Shown here piece by piece: positions 25,400-35,079 of a stretch of 64,000 bases of DNA. The notes under the pieces were generated by a model. That model had not been told where the DNA came from and made no database searches. It worked only from the letters and a program-made list of their open reading frames with translations. The position numbers and the translations under genes were made by a program. Location: contig OY755243.1 in the NCBI GenBank assembly GCA_963576725.1, forward strand, positions 73,492,106 through 73,556,105. The letters run 5' to 3'. This DNA comes from Azorinus chamasolen. Lineage: Eukaryota > Mollusca > Bivalvia > Cardiida > Solecurtidae. Every line of letters begins with the position of its first letter. Position 1 is the first letter of the stretch.

Positions 25400-25910
25400 T
25401 GCAAAGGCGTTGAAAGGTTTATATGAGGGGATGGGATAAAACAACATTAGAAACTAATACGGAGTCAAACAGTACTGGCTTTAGGGTTCTCTTTACGCCA
25501 TTTATGCATGTGAATCCATCAACCCGAAACACTAATACACATTTGACAGATGTTCATAAACAAGTATTGTCTACATATGTGATTTTCAAAAGACATAACA
25601 TTTTACAATGTATGAATAATTATTCTGAATAATTATTTATGTAATGTAAAGCGTTGTTTTTTTACTTTCTCATTTCGACCGACACATAGCCACTGTATTA
25701 TCAGAATAGAACATAATATATAGTTTATTAAAATTGGGACTTAAACAATAGTTTATAATCCATTATAATAATAACATACATGTATAAACAAAATACAGAA
25801 CATGTCGAAATATTAAGCAATGCTCATTTTGGTAGCATACAATATACATGTCTTGAGGGAGAATGTTACCTTAATATTATTTACTAGGTCAGCACATTCA
25901 ATAATAACAT
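25400..25910. other. No recognised feature
   Basis: Follows the break of copy B at about 25400. A 69-codon plus frame (25423-25632) has no recognised domain and no splice context. Otherwise AT-rich sequence. Confidence 0.5.
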
Positions 25911-25912
25911 CA

Positions 25913-26002
25913 AACGTTACTACACAGAGGTAAGGCACGTTTGAGTCACTATATATATATATACATATACTGACTCAAACGTGTCTTACCCCTGTGCGTT
26001 AC
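25913..26002. repeat. Orphan hairpin with TA-rich loop
   Basis: Arms 25913-25948 and 25971-26002 pair through AAGGCACGTTTGAGTCA and TGACTCAAACGTGTCTT; the loop is CTATATATATATATACATA-like. It does not belong to the other palindrome families here. Confidence 0.8.
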
Positions 26003-26268
26003 TACAATCTATGATCGAAAATACTCATTTGGTCTCAACACGTTTTCTCTTATGTTAAGTGCTCATTTCATAAAGAGCACTAACTTTGACAACGTATCAA
26101 AGTCATTTGATACATGTATATAATAATCTGAAATATAACGTTTTCTAAGCGTCTTGAAAATGGAACATGACATAGCATTAATCTGAATTGCCACTTGTCG
26201 ACGAGTAACTGTAAAACTGTTGTAACTGACAGTATGGCAAGATTGTGGTGACCTTTGCAAACACTTCT

Positions 26269-26507
26269 TAACCATTTACTCCATGAACATTCATGTAATT
26301 ATAAAAAATGACGTCATAAATACTAATTAGATTATTTGTTATATGAGCACATGGATATGGGAAGTTTTGCCCATGGCAGAAAATGTAGAAGCATATGTAT
26401 ATTATATCCAAGCAAACAGAGCAGACCCTGATTAGACGACCCCTATATGAACCGCCTGATATGGGTCTACTCGGTTTGCAAATGCGTAGGAAGGCGTAAA
26501 GGGTTAA
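26269..26507 (-). mobile_element. PB-1b MITE
   Basis: TTAACCATTTACTCCATGAA at the left, GCGTAAAGGGTTAA at the right; the hairpin GCAAACAGAGCAGACCCTGA lies near the right end, with a decayed centre (GACCCCTATATGAACC). Confidence 0.85.
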
Positions 26508-26569
26508 TAGGTGAGATGAAGAATAACCCAGCATCTCATCAGGATCCAACAGTATTGACACAGTTTGAA

Positions 26570-26771
26570 TTAACCGTTTCCCTGTTGAATACTCATGTAA
26601 GAATTAATGACATCATGTATATTTTTTAGCTGATTTTTTATAATGGCATCTGTACACAGGGTTTTTGGTATTGGTAGAAACTGAATAATGATCTATTATA
26701 CAATGTATATATAATAAATATGCAAACAGAGAAGTCCCTTATCAGACAGACTTCTTTTTTGAAAAGGTTAA
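26570..26771 (-). mobile_element. PB-1b MITE, decayed
   Basis: TTAACCGTTTCCCTGTTGAA to AAAAGGTTAA. The hairpin (GCAAACAGAGAAGTCCC) has largely lost its second arm. Confidence 0.7.
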
Positions 26772-27024
26772 ACTCTAGTAAACAATTTTTCCCGTCTTAC
26801 CAGCAGACCCCATTAATTATCCTTTAAACCTAGTTAATGCTTTGAAAACAACAACAACAGCAACTGCAACAAAACAATGGACTAGCGGCCATGTTCAGAC
26901 TGTTAGAGCCAATTACCATGCTTGATATGAAACGACACACTCCCACCGATCAAAGAGGAATAACTCCAGTATTAACCCCTCAAGTCAGAATAATCAGGAA
27001 ACCAAATGAACCAATGGTATGTAC

Positions 27025-27250
27025 GCCTTTTTACGCCTATGCAAACAAAGAAGATCAAGATCAGACTGATCCCACCGGAGCCGCCTGACCAGGGCATGTT
27101 CTGTTTTACTTCGAATTTTCTGGTGTTTTAATCAGAAAATATAAATAATAAATATCTGATTTTACATGTTCTGCCATGGCCTAAAGTTCATATTCTACTA
27201 TAAAAATAGTTAATAAATATGTATTATATCATTGTTTCTAACATGAATAT
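27025..27250. mobile_element. PB-1 relic
   Basis: Hairpin remains GCAAACAAAGAAGATCAAGA..CCACCGGAGCCGCCTGACC at 27045-27105, then AT-rich tail with ACATGAATATTTATTA at 27240, typical of PB-1b inner sequence. Confidence 0.55.
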
Positions 27251-27254
27251 TTAT

Positions 27255-27595
27255 TATGCAAACTGTTAATGTTCTCCTCTTACGGATATATACTATACAC
27301 GTGTTAAAAGACCATTCTATAACAGGAGATGAAGTTATAACTGTAACTAAAGTGATCAGATGGAAAAGAAGGGTTGACGCCCCCAGTATGCCAAACAACA
27401 CTCGTCAATTTAATAACCAGAAGTTTTGTTTGAAAAAGAAGCTGGTTAAAATTAGGATAATTGACACCGTTCATTTCTTTTTACAAACGAACATATGTAC
27501 TTTAATTCTTTAAATTATTTCTCAAAATAATTATAACAGAAGTCAGACAGGAACAAATATTGCAGAAAGAAAGACATGTTTGTGAACAACTATGC
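27255..27595. other. No recognised feature
   Basis: Contains an 85-codon plus frame (27256-27513), MQTVNVLLLR.., with no recognised domain; composition is that of the surrounding intergenic DNA. Confidence 0.4.
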
Positions 27596-27935
27596 CCCCG
27601 ATTTGACCTTTGACCTTGATGTATGACATTGATCTTAATATGTTCGCCTCTATAAGTTGCACACGCATGCCAAGTTTGAAGGATGTATGTTGAATGACGA
27701 CAGAATTATTTGACCTTTGACCTTGATGTATGACCTTGATCTTAATAAGTTACTCTTAAAATGTCCGCCTCTATAAGTTGCACACGTATGTCAAGTTTGA
27801 AGGATGTATGTTGAATGACGACAAAATTATAGCCAATCTCAATTTGACCTTTGACCTTGATATATGACATTGACCTTAATAAGTCACCCCTAAAACCAAC
27901 AGACAGAGCAAAAATAATATGCCTGATGAGACTCG
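27596..27935 (+). repeat. Three tandem copies of a TTTGACCTTTGACCTTGATG repeat
   Basis: TTTGACCTTTGACCTTGAT begins near 27603, 27713 and 27844, with matching inner text GTTGCACACG..AAGTTTGAAGGATGTATG. Period 110-131 bp. It looks like the tail of a dispersed repeat; type not determined. Confidence 0.7.
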
Positions 27936-28154
27936 AGCAACCCGGTGTCTAATCTCGATTTTAAAATATTGTCACACATTATCTTTTTTTCTGTCCTTTC
28001 CAAGGTATCAAACTGTCAAGAAGTGGATTCTGATGGATGCAAATATCGTCAAATCAACTCTCCGCGCGCTAAGCTACTGTCGTCTGCAAAAATAATTAGT
28101 CAGCTAAAATTCTCAAAGTCAATTTTTCTTCCATGTTTCTTCAAACAAACAGAG

Positions 28155-28250
28155 TGTCAAATAGTCTGGATGCTGATTAGACGCCGAGTTTCTCGGCGTC
28201 TCATCTGGATCCAAACTGTTTGTATTGACAATCACAAACTCGTGCAGAGA
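28155..28250. mobile_element. PB-3 palindrome
   Basis: CTGGATGCTGATTAGACGCC, centre GAGTTTCTC, then GGCGTCTCATCTGGATCC. The 135-codon frame 27945-28352 runs across it and is not credible as a gene. Confidence 0.75.
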
Positions 28251-28400
28251 GTTAACCATTTACACCCTGGATGCATATTCGCATGTTTTTTAATTAGATT
28301 AAATATAACATTGACACAATTTTACAATAGTACAATCTACATTATTCCATAAGCCATCAGAACAGACCTTTTTCAAACCACTGAGCCTACTCTATCTGTG

Positions 28401-28596
28401 TTAACTCTTTCACTGCCAAATCTTGTCGCTTTCTACAATTTTCCATTTTTATTTTTCTTCATTTTTGTTTCAAGAAACAATTACGGTAACAATCAGTTTG
28501 GATACTGATGAGACGCCGAGTTACTCGGCGTCTCATCTGGATCCATACTGTTTGCACAGATAATTACAGATGCGACACTGGCAGGGAAAGCGTTAA
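28401..28596 (+). mobile_element. PB-3 MITE, full length
   Basis: TTAACTCTTTCACTGCC to GGCAGGGAAAGCGTTAA, 196 bp, TTAA at both ends. Hairpin GTTTGGATACTGATGAGACG / CGTCTCATCTGGATCC around GCCGAGTTACTCGGC at about 28496-28555. This is the best reference copy of the family in the window. Confidence 0.9.
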
Positions 28597-28846
28597 AGAC
28601 GATGCAACGTAGCAAAGCGTTAATGATTGGCGCGTGAATGATTCGAAACACGATGTCTGAGTATCTTGAAAGTTTTATCAGCAAACGACATATGCAGACG
28701 ATTGTGGACTTTATTTACAAATACAGATATGACATAGATTGCTAACCACTTAGTGACTTGACTAAGTTGACTAATGAAATCATTCAACTTTTCCTATCAA
28801 CCATTGTGGCCTGCATACATGTTACGCTACAATAATTAACATACCG

Positions 28847-28985
28847 GTATTCCCTCCTATACTAGTGCATTTTTGAAACCCTTGTGATAAATAGAGCATT
28901 TGCTCCTATAGGAGCAAATGCTCTATTTATCACAAAGGTTTCAAACCTATACAATTTTAAATTTCCTCGGGGGATCATGCCCCCA
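28847..28985 (+). mobile_element. PB-2 MITE, 3' truncated
   Basis: Hairpin 28873-28945 is almost perfect, with centre TGCTCCTATAGGAGCA and arms TTGAAACC..TTGTGATAAATAGAG. The body after the hairpin stops near AAATTTCCTCGG. Confidence 0.85.
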
Positions 28986-29206
28986 TACCCTTATAGTCAC
29001 GGTAGGTACACTACATTGGATTCAGCTACGCTCCTGTAGATCTTAATTTCTGTCATGGCAAAAGCCTGTGTTCAAATCTAATTAATATTCATGATGTCTT
29101 CATTTCTTACATGAATATTCAAGAAGTAAAACGTAAAAAGAATGATTCTATTTCATTCAGAAAGAAAACATTGCAGAAAGCTCCAAATGGGACTCCTAGT
29201 TGTTCA

Positions 29207-29464
29207 TTAACCCTGTTCAATATTGATGCAAGAAATAATGGCATCATGAATATTTATTAGTTGAATTTTCATAATGTAAACCATCAAGGGAATTGTTTGC
29301 TCTGACAGAAACTATTTTTTTTTATAGAATCAGATCTACATGTATATCATGTCATAAGCAAACAGAGCAGACCCAGATCAGGCGGCTCCTATAGGAGCCG
29401 TCTGATATGGGTCTACTCTGTTTGCAACTGCGTGAAAACACGTTTATATGAAGGAAAGGGTTAA
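29207..29464 (-). mobile_element. PB-1b MITE, full length
   Basis: TTAACCCTGTTCAATATTG to GGAAAGGGTTAA, 258 bp with TTAA ends. Hairpin near the right: GCAAACAGAGCAGACCCAGA, centre GGCTCCTATAGGAGCC, then GTCTGATATGGGTCTACTCT. Confidence 0.9.
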
Positions 29465-29489
29465 AAGCATTAATCCGATACACGATAGA

Positions 29490-29760
29490 GGCGCATTGTT
29501 ACGCCTTTGCAAACATATTTAGACCCAGACCAGAACTCCTGTATGAGCCGACTGAACAGGGTCTTCTCTGTTTGCTTATGAGTCAATAGAATGTCGATTT
29601 AGACCCAGACCAGACCTCCTGTGAGCTGTCTGAACAGTGTTTTCTGTTTGCTTATGAAACAATATAAAGCTGGGCCCAGACCAAACTCCCTGTATGAGTT
29701 GTCTGAATAGGGTGTTCGCTGTTTGCTTATGTAACAATATAAAGCTGATTCTACAGTTTT
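29490..29760 (+). mobile_element. PB-1 relic with 76-bp tandem triplication
   Basis: The segment GACCCAGACCAG..CTGTTTGCTTATG is repeated three times (TGCTTATG at about 29573, 29649, 29725), each a decayed half-palindrome. Short frames on the minus strand here are artefacts. Confidence 0.75.
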
Positions 29761-29819
29761 GTTATGGTAAAATGTACCCTTGATCATAATAAAAGAAAAA
29801 CAGCTCGTTGTTATTATAG

Positions 29820-29996
29820 CACATGTACACTAGAACTTTTGGCCATGGCAGAAACTGTAGAATCATATCTAAGTTATAGGCTATCATAAGCAAACAGAGC
29901 AGACCCATATCAAACGCCTCCTATAGGAGCCGTCTGATCTGGGTCTGCTTTGTTCGCAAAGTCATAGAAAAACTTATTAATGGAGTAAAGTGTTAA
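29820..29996 (-). mobile_element. PB-1b MITE, left end missing
   Basis: TTTTGGCCATGGCAGAAACTG leads into hairpin GCAAACAGAGCAGACCCATA, centre CCTCCTATAGGAGC, and ends GGAGTAAAGTGTTAA. Confidence 0.8.
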
Positions 29997-30600
29997 GGGC
30001 CCAGAATTAAACTTCTTTTGGGTATCCATTGTTTCACTGTACGTCATGACCGACCATTGTCTAGACTAGACTCAGTCGCTGAAGCGATCGTATAATTTAC
30101 TATCATAGGAATTGTTGCTAAGTGAAGGGCAAAATAAATACAGAAATCTCCTACAGGTGCTTTCTGCATATTTTTTGTCCTGCATTAAGCTACCGCCTGT
30201 TTTAGAATTCCTGAATTAGACTTCGCCAGAGTAGTCGTATCAGAGAGTATCAGAGAGTCTTTACTGTTGTAGCCTGTTTACCAGCATCCTTAGACCGGAA
30301 GAACACATTTGTTAAAATAGACACAATTAAATAATAAATATAAAAGTCGTGCGAGTGTAATTGGAAAAAAATGTGTGTAGATTTGCATTGAACTTTCCAC
30401 ATACCTATATCTACTGAAGAGCTTTCAATCCTATTCAATCCTCGTAAAATAAACTCCGTAATTTCTGACGATTCAAGATAGATCTTGATTCACTTAACGT
30501 CAGACAAGTGTCCAAATTGTTTTAAAGAAACGCCACATCCCTTTAATTATGTGCACACTGAATAACTAGTCTGCAAAAAAGACGGTCGTCTGTTACAATT
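29997..30600. other. Mostly unexplained; TM-1 relic inside
   Basis: 30125-30206 keeps a decayed TM-1 hairpin (GTGCTTTCTGCATA..GTCCTGCATTAAGCTACC). The rest shows no gene or repeat I recognise. Confidence 0.4.
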
Positions 30601-30649
30601 CTCATAGTAGATCTAAATAGTTTTCTTCCATTTCTCCTGAAAATACAGC

Positions 30650-30760
30650 CAGTTTGCCACAGTTTAAATCCGGACAGGACGCCGAGTTACTGACCTGGAG
30701 CCAAACTGTTGGCAAATATGATCACTTACTCGGCAATGGCAGTGAAATAATTAAACACAG
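30650..30760. mobile_element. PB-3 relic
   Basis: CAGTTTAAATCCGGACAGGA..GCCGAGTTACTGACCTGGAGCC..GGCAGTGAAATAATTAA; one arm is shortened. Confidence 0.55.
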
Positions 30761-31145
30761 ACGCAACTCAGAAATTAGAAACATGGGATTCCGACAACTT
30801 TGCAGCAGACGACAGTTTCAACGATGACGTCACAGCATTCTAATCACAATCCAAAACACCGACAGGAACACTGTGGTTACGGCCCCTCTGCTGCGGTCCA
30901 CCTGGACTGTCATTTGGCATGCAACTGCGTTTATCTTTAAACATTTAGCCTGCTGTTAAAAAACAATGTCAGATCAAACTCTGACCTTTTGCATGTTTTA
31001 CTTACTTTTGAATCGTTAAAGTTTCTGATAAGTTAGGCACCGAGTGTACATCTGGATCAAAGCTGTTTTCAAATGCGAGTCAAACCGCGCTTAGCAGACA
31101 AAAGGAGCACTTGCTGAACGAAGAATGCCATCTATTATAAACTAG
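30761..31145. other. No gene recognised
   Basis: A PB-3 fragment at about 31033-31075 (GCACCGAGTGTACATCTGGA); otherwise unexplained sequence. Confidence 0.4.
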
Positions 31146-31154
31146 ATCTAGGTA

Positions 31155-31230
31155 GTGTCAAACAGTTTCGATTCTGATGAGGCACCGAAATGCTCGGCGT
31201 CTAACCTGGATCCAAGATATGTCAAAAGGT
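31155..31230. mobile_element. PB-3 palindrome, decayed
   Basis: AAACAGTTTCGATTCTGATG, GAGGCACCGA..GCTCGGCGTCTAACC, TGGATCCAAGATATGTC. Confidence 0.65.
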
Positions 31231-31244
31231 AGCTACAAATTCTG

Positions 31245-31469
31245 ATAACCCTTTCCCCGTTCAGTATTCATGTAAGAAATAATGAATATTAATTAGCTCT
31301 ATTTTTTCAAGGGAATTTGGCACTTTGAAAGAAACTGTAGAATCAGTTCTATATCATTCAAAATCAAACAGAGCAGACCCGGATCAGATGGCTCCTATAT
31401 CAGCCGTCTGATCTGGGTCTACTCTGTTTGCAAATGGGTGAAAGGGTGTTATATAAAGGAAATGGTTAA
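31245..31469 (-). mobile_element. PB-1b MITE
   Basis: AACCCTTTCCCCGTTCAGTA to GGAAATGGTTAA. Hairpin CAAACAGAGCAGACCCGGA with centre GGCTCCTATATCAGCC (one half mutated). Confidence 0.85.
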
Positions 31470-31554
31470 AGCAGGTTACAGATGGAAGATAAACGACTGA
31501 AGTATGTAACCTTTGGCTAAGTACCGGTATTTTCATATCATAGGCCAGCCTACG

Positions 31555-31670
31555 ATAATCTTTGCAAACAGTTTGGATCCAGATGAGATGCGTTATACGT
31601 CGGCAACTAATCAGGATCCAAACTGCTTTAGAAATGACAGGGAATCTGTTTTGAGAGTGAAGCTGGTGTA
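31555..31670 (-). mobile_element. PB-3 relic
   Basis: GCAAACAGTTTGGATCCAGA, GAGATGCG..CGTCGGCAACTAATCAGGA, TCCAAACTGC; the 71-codon plus frame at 31513-31728 crosses it and is an artefact. Confidence 0.65.
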
Positions 31671-31904
31671 TTGTTTGCTCAAAGGATTAAGATTTAAACC
31701 AGACCTGCATAAAGAAAGCTTGGTGTGATTTTTTTGGTTTTAATTTTAGTTTCCGTTACTCCGTCTAGGACACCACAATGAGATAGGAGCGAGTGGGTGG
31801 ACTGAGACATTTTGTTACTCCTTTCAACCCTGTATTTTCAGAGACAACTGACCCATTGGAGTTGAAGTATAGAGGTGATTCGACATGAAAGGTTTAAATT
31901 TGCT

Positions 31905-32012
31905 AAAGGATTTTGAATAACAAACAATGCAGACTCCTCTAGTAGCCCTCTGATCCGGGTCTATACGGTTTGCAAATGCCGGTGCAGGTCTGTCCCACAC
32001 TCAAAGGGTTAA
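31905..32012 (-). mobile_element. PB-1 relic
   Basis: CAAACAATGCAGACTCCTCT..GTCTATACGGTTTGCAAATG..CAAAGGGTTAA; the hairpin has lost most of its left arm. It abuts the next PB-2 at a shared TTAA. Confidence 0.65.
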
Positions 32013-32232
32013 CCCATTCCCTCCTAGTGACGCATTTTGACGCCTCTGTAAAATACATCTTTTGAAACCATTTTGATAAATAGAGCATTTACTCCCATGG
32101 AGCAAATGCTCTATTTATCACAATGGTTTCAAAACTACGTAATTCTTAAAATCTCCCTTTTCTCTATTAAATGCTCCTTTTCGGTAGATTTATTCAAAGA
32201 GCTTGGGTCTAAAAATAGACTAGATGGGAATG
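32009..32232 (+). mobile_element. PB-2 MITE
   Basis: TTAACCCATTCCCTCCTAG, hairpin GAAACCATTTTGATAAATAG with centre TACTCCCATGGAGCA, body AATGCTCCTTTTCGGTAGAT, decayed end AGATGGGAATGA. Confidence 0.85.
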
Positions 32233-32455
32233 ACACTAACACTAACACTGCACTCCCACCAAAACAAACTAGAGCTATCACTAAAGGTGATGGAATACCC
32301 CCTACAGTTGCCTTGATCGCAAATTAAACAAGAATTGTGCTAGGCTGTGCCACGGACAGACAGACAGACAGACAGACAGACCAACCGACCGACCAACACA
32401 CTGACTCCTATATATACCCCATCTCAAACTTCGGCTACAGGGGTATAAAGACATA
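32232..32455 (+). repeat. Dispersed-repeat tail with CAGA microsatellite
   Basis: ACACTAACACTAACACTGC run at the start, a CAGA run at about 32355-32380, then ATATACCCCATCTC..GGGGTATAAAG. Looks like the 3' part of a dispersed repeat; family not identified. Confidence 0.45.
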
Positions 32456-32556
32456 CGTGCACAGGAAGTACAATATAAATGCCTTTTTACGCAGTTGCAT
32501 ATATGGTGAACCCAGATCAGACGGCTCCTGTAGATCTGGAGGAAAGTAACTACATG

Positions 32557-32767
32557 TACAGTAAAACCACTCTAACCAGGACTTCTATTTAGAGAAGAAT
32601 TTAGATTCTTTTAGACAGGTGGCTGCTTAATGCAGCGTGAAAGTCATGCAGAAAGCTCCTATAGAGGAGCTTTCTGCATGACTTTCACCCTGCATTAAGC
32701 TGCCACCTGTCTCCTGTACCGATATCTATATTAACTTTAATATCCGGTTTAGAGGAGGTTTACTGTA
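32557..32767. mobile_element. TM-1 MITE, full length
   Basis: ACAGTAAAACCACTCTAACC at the left, GGTTTAGAGGAGGTTTACTGT at the right. The hairpin 32615-32710 pairs over about 46 bp: CAGGTGGCTGCTTAATGCAG, GTGAAAGTCATGCAGAAAGC, centre CTCCTATAGAGGAG. TA flanking suggests a Tc1/mariner-pogo-type donor (inference). Confidence 0.85.
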
Positions 32768-32779
32768 CATATTATAATA

Positions 32780-32860
32780 AGTGACTGTGTAGACCCTGAT
32801 CAAACGTTATATATGAGACGTGGTGGCTGGTCTGGGTCTACACTGTTTGTATTGCTAAAA
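32780..32860. mobile_element. PB-1 relic
   Basis: GTGTAGACCCTGATCAAACG..GTCTGGGTCTACACTGTTTG with a degraded centre. Confidence 0.55.
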
Positions 32861-32988
32861 TACACCTTTTTATAGAGAGCTATTCTGTTGCATAAACTTT
32901 ACCAAAGATATTAACCTTTAGCATGTTTGAAATACTACTGTTCTAAAACAAATATGAAAACAGATGGGTTTTCCTGTTTGAAAAGCTA

Positions 32989-33172
32989 TTAACCCTTTCC
33001 CTGTTCTAGGTATATTCCAAATTTAAATACCTACTGAATATTCATGGAAAAATAGTTATATTGCAATATGGAAGGTGAAATATTGTAGCTATTTTAGAAA
33101 GTAAAGAAACAGATCTTTCAAATTCTATTAGCAAACAGAGTAGACCCTGATCAGACGGCTCCTCTAGGAGCC
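32989..33172 (-). mobile_element. PB-1a MITE, cut by PB-2
   Basis: Reverse orientation: TTAACCCTTTCCCTGTTC, then CCTACTGAATATTCATGG, then GCAAACAGAGTAGACCCTGA and GGCTCCTCTAGGAGCC at 33159-33171, where the second arm is replaced by PB-2 sequence. Confidence 0.8.
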
Positions 33173-33398
33173 CACCTCCCCTACTGTCGCCCTTTGACGC
33201 CTCTGTAAAAGTCCTTTTTTTTTAAAATCATAGTGATAAATAGAGAATCTGCTCCAGAGGAACAAATACTCTATTTATCACAATGGTTTCTAAACTACAC
33301 AATTCTAAAAAAAAATCATTTTCTCTAGTAAATGCTCCTTTTCGGTAGATTTATTCTAAGAGGTTGGGTCTTAAAATAGTCTAGGAGGGAATGGGTTT
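33173..33398 (+). mobile_element. PB-2 MITE
   Basis: Starts within CCCACCTCCCCTACTGTCGC, carries a mutated hairpin (centre TGCTCCAGAGGAACA), and ends GGAGGGAATGGGTTTA. Neighbouring PB-1 remains lie on both sides. Confidence 0.75.
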
Positions 33399-33587
33399 AT
33401 GCCTTTAGACCCATATCAGACAGTATCCTGTAGAGGATCTTAGTTAGGGCTTTGCCTGTAGAATAATACAGATGTGATTGTAGTTTTTGAAATGGTAAAT
33501 ATGTATCTGCGTTCATTGGCCATCAGTTAATGAATATTTCATTATGTAAATATTTGTTTGACAAATGTACATGAGGTTAAGGGTTAA
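33398..33587 (+). mobile_element. PB-1b relic
   Basis: ATGCCTTTAGACCCATATCA, GTATCCTGTAGAGGATC, GTAGAATAATACAGATGTGA.., ending GGTTAAGGGTTAA. The hairpin arms are reduced to a few bases. Confidence 0.6.
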
Positions 33588-34180
33588 ACAAATTCTGACA
33601 GGTACAATCCTTACTTCAATCGGGGATTATGCATTATGTTATATCCGATCGATTTTTTTTAAATTGGTCAAGTTAAGAGTTTTCATTTAGGTGAATAGAC
33701 TTGCAAGTATCATACATATAATTTTAATTAAGAATATACAACTAAGAAGGAAAATGCATAAGACCATAATGTACGGCGTTTACATCAATATACATGTACT
33801 TGTAAATAGCATACATACAACTGCAATTAGTAATACAATGTATACAACTATGACAAAACATACATAGGAACATAGTGCATGGCGTTTACATCAAGTAATT
33901 TGCAATTACCAGACATGCAATTGCAAGTAAGTATATAGAACAATAAGAATGTCATTTACATCAAGAGACTTTTGGCGGAAATTCCCTTCCATACAATACC
34001 TTTTGTAGCAGTTTATTGGACAAAAGGGGGACAACAAATATTACACTTTTATTTTGCTTTGAATGAAGCTACGAATGAAGGGGTTGTGAGTAACGACTGA
34101 AAGGTGTTCTGGTCTCGCCTAAGTATCTGCCTGTCTGACAAATGTGTTATCCACGACGCCGCAAGAAATAAGGCGTTTGT
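33588..34180. repeat. AT-rich stretch with short tandem repeats
   Basis: A degenerate unit with GGCGTTTACATCAA occurs at 33774 and 33881 and as GTCATTTACATCAAG at 33953, alternating with CATACATACAACTGCAATTA. No gene recognised. Confidence 0.5.
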
Positions 34181-34249
34181 AATAAAAATTATCCTCTTTG
34201 AAATGTTTAAGCATTACTTCATTAAGCATGTGATAAGTAATAACATAAT

Positions 34250-34640
34250 GAACATGAATTAGATTTTGTTTATTATGGCAAATTTTGGCAATGGCAGAAA
34301 GGATAGAATCATATCTACATGTATATCTATCCTTAACCCATTCCCTCATATTGACGACTTTTGACGACTCTGTAAAAGTCACTTTGTGAAACCATTGTGG
34401 TAAATAGAGCATAGGAGCAAATGCTCTATTTATCACAATGGTTTCAAACTACAAAATTCTAAAAAAATCTTTTCTCTAGTTAATGCTCCTTTTTTGGCAG
34501 ATTTATTCAAAGAGGTTACATCTAAAAATAGCCTATGAGGTAATGGGTAAAGCAGACCCTGACCAGACGGTTCGTACAGGAGCCGTTTGATTTTGATCTA
34601 CTCTATTTGCAGAGGCGTCATCAGACGTCTCTATCAGATA
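34250..34640 (-). mobile_element. PB-1b relic split by a PB-2 insertion
   Basis: GGCAATGGCAGAAAGGATAG..CATGTATATCTATC on the left and GCAGACCCTGACCAGACGG..GTTTGATTTTGATCTACTCT on the right make one PB-1b, interrupted at 34333-34550. Confidence 0.75.
34333..34550 (+). mobile_element. PB-2 MITE nested in PB-1b
   Basis: TTAACCCATTCCCTCATATT to TATGAGGTAATGGGTAA. The left hairpin arm lost its tip (AGAGCATAGGAGCAAATGCT), so the stem is asymmetric. A 105-codon minus frame across it is an artefact. Confidence 0.85.
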
Positions 34641-35030
34641 AATGTGATAACGGTTTGAATCCCAATGAGACACAGTGTTACCAAATGCCAGATCTGGACC
34701 CAAACTTCTCCAAACAAATCCTCTACTCTAATGAAAGCATTCTTACTGTGAAGACTACATGTAAGCAGGTAATTTTTTATTAGTACATTGTATTAATTCT
34801 TTACTTCATATGTACTCCTATGCAAAAAAAGTAGACCCATATCAGACAGTTGATCAGGATTGGATCTGTTTTCTTATTAATTTGTAGCTGAATGCAGGAT
34901 GAAAATAATGCAGAAAAAGTTCCAAACAGGACTGTTTTAACAGTTTACTTGATATAAACGCTTTTGACGCCTTTGCAAACAGAGTAGACCCAGGTCTGAT
35001 GGCTCCTGTTTGCTTATGAAATTATAATTT
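34640..35030. repeat. Cluster of PB-3, PB-1 and TM-1 fragments
   Basis: PB-3 remnant at 34650-34720 (GTTTGAATCCCAATGAGACA), PB-1 remnant at 34828-34880, TM-1 hairpin fragment at 34888-34935 (GAATGCAGGATGAAAATAAT), PB-1 fragment at 34970-35020. Confidence 0.5.
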
Positions 35031-35079
35031 ATCTAACTCTACAATTACTACCAAAACCAAAACATCCTGTGTAATATGC

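Larger units (their letters stand above)
11785..25400. mobile_element. Giant foldback-like element, copy B (complete)
   Basis: Left array 11785-17575, core 17580-20140, inverted right array 20140-24830, right flank with PB-1a and the left arm of the terminal inverted repeat to about 25400. Total about 13.6 kb. Array lengths differ from copy A, while core and right flank align closely. Foldback identity is inference from architecture; no encoded enzyme is seen. Confidence 0.5.

Noticed and set aside
27945..28352. 135-codon plus-strand frame
   Set aside because: It crosses a PB-3 palindrome and has no recognisable domain; length is within chance for AT-rich DNA with this hairpin.
28873..28945. 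PB-2 hairpins as microRNA genes
   Set aside because: Fold is suitable, but the many nearly identical dispersed copies with TTAA ends are explained by transposition; no expression evidence is visible in sequence.
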